DNA of 7,606 nucleotides from IMCC26207 sp044357715 (GTDB lineage: Bacteria; Actinomycetota; Acidimicrobiia; Acidimicrobiales; Microtrichaceae), in assembly GCA_044357715.1 (NCBI GenBank), contig JBIKPA010000138.1:1-7606 (forward strand), in the 5' to 3' direction. The translations under genes and the position numbers were made by a program. This document shows, one piece after another, positions 1 to 4,552 of this stretch; the first letter of the stretch is position 1, and each line of letters starts with the position of its first letter. A model generated the notes under the pieces. That model had not been told where the DNA came from and ran no database searches. It was given only the letters and a program-made list of their open reading frames with translations.

Positions 1-625
1 GTGTGAGCGCCACAGACAACGTTAAAATCGCTAGCGTGGTGCCCATGCCCAATCCGTAGGCAAGAAAGGTTGAGAGACCTGCGGCAAAACTGTTTCGGTC
101 CAAAGTGGTCGAGACGATGCCGATAAAGATCGGGATGGTGCAGCTCAGAGATGCGACTGCGTATGAGATGCCGTAGATGAACATTGAGGTCATCTCTCGG
201 CCTTCAGAGGTCATCTTGATTCCGGGCAGTTTCACCACGGGCTCAAACCCCCGAAGCATGGCGATGCCAACTGAGATGAGCGCGATTCCTACCACGATGG
301 TGATGTAAGGCAGCCGCCTCCCGATCAGCCCCGAGACAGACGACCAAGCAAAACCCATAATCCCGAAGACCAAAAGAAAGCCCAGGGTGACGCACCCGCT
401 TACTGCAAGTGCGCGCAGCACAGGGCTCCGAACTGGGTCAATGCCGACGGACGCTGCCACGGTAGCTTTACCGTCTGGATCTTCAGTGGCGGCGGAGTTT
501 GCGGCTACTCGCGGAGCTTCAAGGCCCAAGAAATACGCAAGGTAGGCCGGCAACATGGCAAATCCGCAGGGATTGATCGTGGCGACCATGCCCGCCGAAA
601 ACGCCAGTGCCAGTACTGCTCCCAT
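1..625 (-). CDS. ccdA: CcdA-type thiol:disulfide transporter (cytochrome c biogenesis protein), partial at left edge
   Basis: Membrane protein of the CcdA/DsbD-beta family, which moves reducing equivalents from cytoplasmic thioredoxin to extracytoplasmic thioredoxin-like proteins. The frame is open from the ATG at 625 to the window edge, giving 208 residues; the C-terminus lies outside. The first helix carries the family signature INPCGFAMLPAYL (residues 17-29, Cys20). The partner cysteine is Cys162 in ASLSCTIPIF. Hydrophobic segments lie at about 3-34, 69-93, 107-124, 148-172 and 186-208, consistent with most of a six-helix protein. A polar loop (about 36-66) separates the first two. There is an additional cysteine, Cys78. 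The ATG overlaps the stop of the upstream thioredoxin gene by one base (TAATG), which indicates translational coupling. Family assignment is secure. Whether the pathway serves haem-protein maturation or general thiol reduction cannot be read here. Confidence 0.9.
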   Translation of the reverse strand, partial: MGAVLALAFSAGMVATINPCGFAMLPAYLAYFLGLEAPRVAANSAATEDPDGKATVAASVGIDPVRSPVLRALAVSGCVTLGFLLVFGIMGFAWSSVSGLIGRRLPYITIVVGIALISVGIAMLRGFEPVVKLPGIKMTSEGREMTSMFIYGISYAVASLSCTIPIFIGIVSTTLDRNSFAAGLSTFLAYGLGMGTTLAILTLSVALT

Positions 626-1296
626 TATTGGGCCGCAATCCCGTTCTTCTTCAGCAGGTCCAGCAGAGTTTGCTGGTCAAGTTCGCCCGTATAGGTGTCT
701 GCCACCTTGCCCTGAGCATCAATCAATACTGTGCGAGGAAGAGCAAGCGCTCCAAAGACGGTAGAAATCTGGCCTTTGGGATCACGGGCGTTGCGAAATG
801 TGATCCCAGTTTGGTCCACCATTTTCTGGCCAGACTCAACCGTGTCCTGGCTATCGATTCCAATCACGATGACTTTGTCGCCAAGTTGTTGTGCCACTTT
901 CTCAATTTCTGGGAGCTCGTTCAGACAGGGTGCACAAGTTGACGACCAAAAGTTGAGCACAACTGGCGTACCTCTACCTGCGATCTGAGCGAGCTGTTCT
1001 GTTTCGCCACCCAAGAACTCCAAACGAGCATCGGGCGCTGGGGAACCAACAGTTGCCCGAAGCTGCGGATCTGCAACGAGTGGGGCAACTCCAACTCCGT
1101 TGAGCACTTGTTGCAGGTCTACTGCCTCGCTCTGCTCGCGAGCACCCGTTGCATCTAAAAACACCCAAGCGGCGCCGAAAGCAGCGCAAAGCGCCACAGC
1201 CGTAATTGCTAGAAGTCCAAGCGGCCCAAGGGGCAGACGTCGTCGCTGCGGGGCGCCAGACTCCTGTTGATCCTCAAGTTGTTCGGCCTCAGCCAT
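625..1296 (-). CDS. Membrane-anchored TlpA/ResA-like thiol-disulfide oxidoreductase
   Basis: Predicted extracytoplasmic thioredoxin-fold reductase of 223 residues. The N-terminus is polar and ends in arginines (RRR at 18-20), followed by one hydrophobic segment (about 22-47) that acts as an uncleaved anchor with the domain outside. A linker of about 40 residues leads to a TlpA/AlkyhydroPeroxidase-type thioredoxin domain from about 83. The active site is FWSSTCAPC with Cys121 and Cys124 (CAPC). The cis-proline is Pro187 in ALPRTVLID. The spacing matches TlpA/ResA/CcmG proteins, which reduce apocytochrome c or other exported disulfides. The downstream ccdA-like gene overlaps it by one base and is the expected electron donor, so the two probably form one redox relay. 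The start is the ATG at 1296 with GGAGA about 10 nt upstream; that site lies inside a palindrome. The exact substrate is unknown. Confidence 0.9.
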   Translation of the reverse strand: MAEAEQLEDQQESGAPQRRRLPLGPLGLLAITAVALCAAFGAAWVFLDATGAREQSEAVDLQQVLNGVGVAPLVADPQLRATVGSPAPDARLEFLGGETEQLAQIAGRGTPVVLNFWSSTCAPCLNELPEIEKVAQQLGDKVIVIGIDSQDTVESGQKMVDQTGITFRNARDPKGQISTVFGALALPRTVLIDAQGKVADTYTGELDQQTLLDLLKKNGIAAQ

Positions 1297-1301
1297 TGGG
1301 T

Positions 1302-1318
1302 CAGATTCTCCGAATCTG
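1302..1318 (-). promoter_or_regulatory. Perfect 7-3-7 inverted repeat over the thioredoxin gene ribosome-binding site
   Basis: CAGATTC-TCC-GAATCTG on the plus strand is a perfect 7-bp inverted repeat with a 3-base centre, ending 6 bases upstream of the ATG at 1296. In the mRNA the Shine-Dalgarno-like GGAGA (1307-1311) sits across the loop and the start of the 3' arm. It could be an operator for a dimeric repressor, or an RNA hairpin that limits initiation. Both readings are inference from symmetry and position. Confidence 0.45.
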
Positions 1319-1338
1319 CACGGTGATACAGCGCATTA

Positions 1339-1369
1339 GTGGGGGAGCCGGCGAAACCGGTACCCCCAC
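1339..1369 (-). terminator. GC-rich hairpin between whiB and the thioredoxin gene (terminator or attenuator)
   Basis: Perfect 7-base outer arms GTGGGGG and CCCCCAC enclose a second CCGG/CCGG stem with a five-base loop. A 2x2 internal loop separates the two stems in the minus-strand transcript. It starts 41 nt after the whiB stop and ends 43 nt before the next ATG. No U-run follows, so it is not a classical intrinsic terminator. Partial termination, attenuation, or protection of the whiB mRNA 3' end are all possible. The structure is seen directly; its role is inferred. Confidence 0.45.
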
Positions 1370-1409
1370 CGTACCGATTCTGGTGCGGATCCGACAGATC
1401 AGGGCCCGG

Positions 1410-1772
1410 TTAGACCGAGAGCAGCCTGCGGTGGATCTCGGGCAGTTCCACCTCTGGCATGGTGTCGCCAGGGCGGGCTTTACGCGGCGGTCTGCCCTTG
1501 CGCCGTTTGCTGAGCACAATCTTGCCGGCCACAAACAGGTGGCCACCCCAGACCCCGAACTGTTCCCTTCGCTCCACTGCAGCATCAAGGCACTTTGCCC
1601 GAGCTGGGCAACTCAAACACAGGCGTTTGGCGCTACCGATGTCATCTAAATCGTCGGAGAAGAAGAACGAGGTATCTAAATCTCTGCAGTTGGCATCTGC
1701 AATCCAGCTATCTGCCGGTTCTAGGCCGAGTAGCAGGTTTGATTGATTCTCGGTGAATTCGGTGATGCTCAT
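1410..1772 (-). CDS. whiB: WhiB-family Fe-S cluster transcriptional regulator
   Basis: WhiB-like (Wbl) protein of 120 residues, a typical family length. Wbl proteins bind a [4Fe-4S] cluster and act as redox- or NO-responsive transcription factors, often by contacting region 4 of the primary sigma factor. The four cluster cysteines are Cys29 (DANC), Cys52 and Cys55 (CLSC) and Cys61, giving the C...CxxCx5C pattern. GVWGG (73-77) is the family's conserved turn. The basic tail KRRKGRPPRK (89-98) resembles the DNA-binding segment of Wbl proteins. The ATG at 1772 is preceded by a good ribosome-binding site, AGGAGA with about 5 nt spacing. It is first in a minus-strand series with the thioredoxin and ccdA-like genes, separated from them by 113 bp and a strong hairpin. 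Class within the WhiB1-7 scheme cannot be assigned by eye. The family call is secure. Confidence 0.95.
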   Translation of the reverse strand: MSITEFTENQSNLLLGLEPADSWIADANCRDLDTSFFFSDDLDDIGSAKRLCLSCPARAKCLDAAVERREQFGVWGGHLFVAGKIVLSKRRKGRPPRKARPGDTMPEVELPEIHRRLLSV

Positions 1773-1836
1773 CTGTATCTCCTGCTGTTGCTGTTCTCAC
1801 TCTGTATGAGTTCGAAGGGGGCGCTTTGTGACGTAT

Positions 1837-1863
1837 TGGATTGCTAGGTGGATTGCTAGGTGG
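1837..1863. repeat. 12-bp tandem duplication upstream of whiB
   Basis: TGGATTGCTAGG occurs twice head to tail (1837-1848 and 1849-1860) and a third copy begins with TGG. It lies 65-91 bp upstream of the whiB start, inside the presumed promoter region. It could be a slippage product or a pair of binding sites. Confidence 0.85.
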
Positions 1864-1933
1864 TTGGTTTGGGTGGTTGATTTTGGTGGTCGGCTAAAGA
1901 GAAGAACGGCTGAAGTACAAAGTGTGCTCGGGC

Positions 1934-1965
1934 CCTGTGACAGTGAAACCTGTGACAGTGAAACC
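1934..1965. repeat. 15-bp tandem duplication upstream of whiB
   Basis: CCTGTGACAGTGAAA is present twice without a gap (1934-1948 and 1949-1963), followed by CC. Each copy contains CTGTGACAG, symmetrical around its central G, and the half-site TGTGA. A third TGTGAC lies at 1827-1832, nearer to whiB. Repeated sites upstream of a regulator gene suggest an operator, but this is inference. Confidence 0.85.
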
Positions 1966-1982
1966 GGCGTCATGTTCCGCCA

Positions 1983-2018
1983 AACAAAAATGCCGCCCGA
2001 GTGAGTTACCCGGCGGCT
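1983..2018 (-). terminator. Rho-independent terminator, minus strand
   Basis: In the minus-strand transcript a GCCGCC arm pairs with GGCGGC across a 14-nt loop region and is followed by A and then TTTTTGTTT. This is a classical GC stem plus U-tract. It lies about 340 nt beyond the MBL gene stop and 210 bp before whiB. It insulates whiB from upstream transcription and may end a short transcript of its own. Confidence 0.65.
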
Positions 2019-2115
2019 TCTAGAGTCTTTACCTGCAGCAGACCTTGCGGTTACTGCTGAGGGACTCCCCGCCGGGGTAGAGCAATCGACACAAACTGAT
2101 GTGTTTCCGAGCCCT

Positions 2116-2145
2116 GTGTGGCATGGGCCAGTGTGGAATGGGCCT
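2116..2145. repeat. Imperfect 15-bp tandem duplication
   Basis: GTGTGGCATGGGCCA (2116-2130) is followed directly by GTGTGGAATGGGCCT (2131-2145), matching at 13 of 15 positions. Its period equals that of the repeat at 1934, but the sequence is different. It lies in the gene-poor tract between the MBL gene and whiB. Confidence 0.8.
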
Positions 2146-2184
2146 GCGTGAATGCACAGTGGTCTAGAGCTTTCAGACGCGTCT

Positions 2185-2214
2185 CAACAAAAGGCCAAGC
2201 GGCATTTTTTGTTG
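2185..2214. other. AT-flanked hairpin CAACAAAA/TTTTGTTG with GC core
   Basis: CAACAAAA (2185-2192) is the exact reverse complement of TTTTGTTG (2207-2214). Between them GCC and GGC can pair across the four-base AAGC loop. A-runs before and T-runs after a GC core on both strands resemble a weak bidirectional terminator, but the GC stem is only 3 bp. It might instead be part of a structured RNA. Confidence 0.35.
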
Positions 2215-2323
2215 TAGTTGTTGTCTGATACATCTCACTGCTGCTTTCGCTGCTGGCCGAACGAGTCCGGCAAACATTGGGAACCTCGATTGCACCACTC
2301 GCCGCATCGGAATGCAAGCGATT

Positions 2324-2357
2324 AAAAATTCAGCCGTTTTCTGAGCGGCCTCCTGAA
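2324..2357 (-). terminator. Probable intrinsic terminator of the orn-MBL operon
   Basis: In the minus-strand RNA, starting 1 nt after the MBL stop codon, TTCAG pairs with CTGAA and an inner CCG pairs with CGG. A GAGG bulge lies on the 5' side, and TTTTT follows directly. The U-tract and position fit a terminator. The bulged stem makes it weaker than the one at 1983-2018. Confidence 0.5.
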
Positions 2358-2358
2358 A

Positions 2359-3450
2359 TCAGGGCGAGGTCTGATAACGCAAAACGCCATCAGCGTCTTG
2401 GAAGTTGCTGAGCCGGCCGTCACGGCGCAGGTGTTCAAGATGCGCATAAGTCTCGGACTCGGCCATGGGCCCCCAAGAGCGTTCTTTGAACAAGCGCTGA
2501 GAGTATTCCTTGACGGGAGCGCCTTCTAACTCCAGCGCAATCTGAAACAGCAACTCAAGGCGGTCCTCGTGGTGTTCGATGATCTCGTGAACTCTGCCCG
2601 ACAAGTCCTCGAACGGCAGGCCGTGAGCGGGCAGAACTTTGGTCACACCCTCAATTGCACCAACTCGTTCTAGCGCGGCAAAGAATTGGCTGAGCGAGTC
2701 AGAGTCGGGCAGCATCCCAGAGATATGTGGCGTAATGGTCGGCAACACATGATCCCCCGACAGCAAGGTGCCATGGACGGGGTCAAAGAGGCAGATGTGA
2801 TCCTCTGTATGGCCCGGAGTGTGAATGACCTGCCAATCAGTTCGACCGAGGCGGATCATCTCGTTGTCTTCCACGCGCACAGTTGGAGTCAGAGAAAGTA
2901 ACCCCTGCTTAGAAAGAGCATCCCAACTGCGCATGTACTGCAGTTGTTCTATCGGCGGCAAAATCGGGTCTCCGCCCCATGGGGTGGTCCTGCCGGGAAC
3001 ATCAGGGATTTCGCCCTCACCAAAGAGCAACTCGCTCAACATATTGCGCTGAGCAGGCAACTGATTATCGGCTAACTCAATAAGGTCGCCCTCGATGGTG
3101 TTGTCGCCCTGATCAAAAGGGGTGATGAAGTGGGCGTGTGCTACGACATCGCAATGCTGCTCTGCGCGTAAACGGCCAGCGCCACCGAAGTGATCGGGGT
3201 GTGAGTGGGTGACAAAAACCGTGTGCACGCGCTCCAGCGCAATGCCAGCGCGTAAGAGACGAGAAGTGAGTTCACGATGTGCATCAGGCCCAGGCAGGCC
3301 GGGGTCAACGAGAGTCACCCCCTTGGCATCTTCGAGTACATAACAGTTCACATGTCCAAGACCGGGCAGAAAAATCGGAAGCTGAATTCGAAGCACTCCC
3401 GGTGCAACCTCTGTTGCATCTTCTTCTGGCGGCAGTTGCTCCTGCTTCAT
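2359..3450 (-). CDS. Metallo-beta-lactamase-fold hydrolase with C-terminal winged-helix-like domain
   Basis: Soluble MBL-fold metallohydrolase of 363 residues. The metal ligands are visible: HSHPDH at 82-87 (His82, His84, Asp86, His87), His214 in TPGHTEDH, Asp233 in SGDHVLP and His276 in PAHG, enough for a dinuclear zinc site. The tail (about 313-360), with YAHLEHLRRDGRL followed by a short beta-like end, resembles the winged-helix domain of LACTB2-like proteins. Known relatives include thioester hydrolases such as glyoxalase II and the LACTB2 endoribonuclease, so the substrate cannot be fixed. The stretch between His87 and His214 is long (127 residues) and includes an insert near 130-180 rich in Pro and Gly. 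The ATG overlaps the orn stop as ATGA, so translation is probably coupled and no separate strong ribosome-binding site is needed. Confidence 0.88.
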   Translation of the reverse strand: MKQEQLPPEEDATEVAPGVLRIQLPIFLPGLGHVNCYVLEDAKGVTLVDPGLPGPDAHRELTSRLLRAGIALERVHTVFVTHSHPDHFGGAGRLRAEQHCDVVAHAHFITPFDQGDNTIEGDLIELADNQLPAQRNMLSELLFGEGEIPDVPGRTTPWGGDPILPPIEQLQYMRSWDALSKQGLLSLTPTVRVEDNEMIRLGRTDWQVIHTPGHTEDHICLFDPVHGTLLSGDHVLPTITPHISGMLPDSDSLSQFFAALERVGAIEGVTKVLPAHGLPFEDLSGRVHEIIEHHEDRLELLFQIALELEGAPVKEYSQRLFKERSWGPMAESETYAHLEHLRRDGRLSNFQDADGVLRYQTSP

Positions 3451-4016
3451 CCCTGCGCTGTATCCGTGGCAGGGTCAGCCGCTACAACTCGAAACACTTG
3501 CTTGCGCCAATAGCGCAACTCCTCAAGTGATTCTTTGATGTCGTCCATTGCGCGATGCGCCGAATTCGTCTTTTGGTATTGCTTCAAGTCTTCGGGGTAC
3601 CAGCGGCGAGCAAGTTCTTTGATAGTTGAGACATCTACCGAGCGGTAGTGCAGGTACTCCTCAATCTCTGGCAGGTAAGCAGTGAGGAATCTTCTGTCCA
3701 TCCCGATTGAATTGCCGCATAGCGGCACTGTTCTTGGCTCGGGAATATGAGTCTGAATGAAGGCCAGAGTCGCAGCTCCTGCCTCTTCAAGAGTGATCAC
3801 CGAGGCTCGAATCTCCTCGGTCAACCCGCTGCGTGCATGCATCTCGACTACTACCTCATCCATCAACCCAAGCTGCTCCTCGGTTGCATGAATGACTAGG
3901 TCGGGGCCTTCAGCGATGATGTTGAGTTCATCATCTGTAATCAAGGTTGCGATCTCTACGATCACATTCTTGGTTGCATCAAGGCCGGTCATCTCTAAAT
4001 CCATCCATGCGAGCAT
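3447..4016 (-). CDS. orn: Oligoribonuclease (DEDDh 3'-5' exoribonuclease)
   Basis: Oligoribonuclease of 189 residues, near the family's usual 180-200. It degrades 2-5 nt RNA fragments, including pGpG, to mononucleotides and finishes mRNA decay in the cytoplasm. The DEDDh residues are visible: Asp6 and Glu8 in WMDLEMTGLD, Asp107 in GMDRRFL, and His154 with Asp159 in NSAHRAMDDIKES. YRSVDVSTIKELARRWYP (124-141) is also typical of Orn. The start at 4016 leaves the usual few residues before the first motif. GGAG lies only 2 nt from the ATG, which is close, while a TACTGT -10-like box ends 6 nt upstream, so leaderless initiation is possible. It is followed by the MBL gene with a 4-bp overlap and diverges from dut across 81 bp. 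Confidence 0.95.
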   Translation of the reverse strand: MLAWMDLEMTGLDATKNVIVEIATLITDDELNIIAEGPDLVIHATEEQLGLMDEVVVEMHARSGLTEEIRASVITLEEAGAATLAFIQTHIPEPRTVPLCGNSIGMDRRFLTAYLPEIEEYLHYRSVDVSTIKELARRWYPEDLKQYQKTNSAHRAMDDIKESLEELRYWRKQVFRVVAADPATDTAQG

Positions 4017-4097
4017 GACTCCACAGTACGGTCTTCTCGCCCGCTACCTGAAAGCCGAAGGATTTCAGCCGTTGCTCAAGCCGCTAGCCTCGGCTGC
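4017..4097. promoter_or_regulatory. Divergent orn/dut promoter region with two leaderless-type -10 boxes
   Basis: This 81-bp spacer must hold promoters for both orn (minus) and dut (plus). On the plus strand TAGCCT (4085-4090) ends 7 nt before the GTG of dut. On the minus strand TACTGT (4028-4023) ends 6 nt before the ATG of orn. Both fit the TANNNT -10 pattern at the distance expected when transcription starts at the start codon, as is common in actinobacteria. No good -35 elements are seen. This is inference from spacing. Confidence 0.4.
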
Positions 4098-4535
4098 GTG
4101 CTGCAAGTACCCGTTGTTCGTCTCGACCCAGAACTACCCCTTCCCGAGTATGCAAAGCCGGGCGATGCCGGGATTGATTTACGTGCTCGAGAGGCCATCA
4201 CACTGAATCCCGGTGGCGGTCGGGCGCTCATTCCAACGGGGATTGCGGTTGCCATCCCGCAGGGTTATGCAGGGTTTGTTCAGCCTCGCAGCGGTCTTGC
4301 GTTGAAGCATGGCGTGACTTGTCTCAATACCCCGGGACTGATTGATGCTGGGTACCGCGGCGAGCTCAAAGTGTTGTTGATCAATACTGACCCCACCGAG
4401 CCTTTCGAGATTTTGCGAGGCGAGCGCATTGCACAGCTCGTTATCCAAGCCGTCGAACACGTGGACTTTGTCGAAGTAGAAGAACTCGGTGAATCGGATC
4501 GCGGCGAAGGCGGGTTTGGCCACACGGGCCGCTAG
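4098..4535 (+). CDS. dut: dUTP diphosphatase (dUTPase)
   Basis: Homotrimeric dUTPase of 145 residues that hydrolyses dUTP to dUMP and pyrophosphate, supplying dTMP synthesis and keeping uracil out of DNA. All five family motifs are present in order: DAGIDLRA (23-30), PRSGLALKHGV (63-73), NTPGLIDAGYRGELKV (77-92, catalytic Asp83), RGERIAQLVI (107-116) and the glycine-rich RGEGGFGHTGR tail (135-145). Length and the VRLDPELPLPEYA opening resemble actinobacterial enzymes. The start is GTG at 4098. No Shine-Dalgarno precedes it and there is no other start upstream in frame, so it may be leaderless behind the TAGCCT box. It is the only plus-strand gene of the window, divergent from orn and convergent with the phosphoesterase gene, with a 6-bp gap between stop codons. 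Confidence 0.96.
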   Translation: MLQVPVVRLDPELPLPEYAKPGDAGIDLRAREAITLNPGGGRALIPTGIAVAIPQGYAGFVQPRSGLALKHGVTCLNTPGLIDAGYRGELKVLLINTDPTEPFEILRGERIAQLVIQAVEHVDFVEVEELGESDRGEGGFGHTGR

Positions 4536-4552
4536 TGCGTGTTAGTGCGTTC
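4533..4552. repeat. 10-bp tandem duplication covering both convergent stop codons
   Basis: TAGTGCGTGT (4533-4542) is followed by TAGTGCGTTC (4543-4552), with the first eight bases identical. The first copy starts with the dut stop TAG. The stop of the convergent phosphoesterase gene (TTA on the plus strand, 4542-4544) spans the junction. No terminator hairpin is evident at this convergent junction. Confidence 0.75.

Larger units (their letters stand above)
1773..2358. other. 586-bp intergenic region with terminators and short tandem repeats; no convincing gene
   Basis: This spacer lies between the MBL hydrolase gene and whiB, both on the minus strand. It holds a terminator-like hairpin just after the MBL stop (2324-2357), a second one at 1983-2018, an AT-flanked hairpin at 2185-2214, and tandem duplications at 1837-1863, 1934-1965 and 2116-2145. 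The roughly 210 bp from 1773 to 1982 must contain any whiB promoter; I see no clear -35/-10 pair. An 88-codon minus-strand frame (2051-2317) starts at TTG without a ribosome-binding site and is low-complexity in part, so I do not call it. No tRNA-like fold was found. Confidence 0.6.

Noticed and set aside
1301..1588. 95-codon minus-strand frame overlapping the whiB 3' half and spacer
   Set aside because: It is an out-of-frame shadow of whiB, whose cysteine motifs are intact in another frame, and it shows no recognisable domain.
2040..2115. tRNA-like string GGGGTAGAGC resembling a D-arm
   Set aside because: No acceptor stem, anticodon arm or TTCGA-type T-loop could be placed around it on either strand.
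2051..2317. 88-codon minus-strand reading frame, Ser/Thr-rich, ending just before the 1983-2018 terminator
   Set aside because: It begins at TTG with no ribosome-binding site. A stop lies directly upstream in frame, part is a low-complexity threonine run produced by an AT-rich hairpin, and two pentads come from a tandem duplication. No family was recognised. Ribosome profiling or conserved homologues would change this view.
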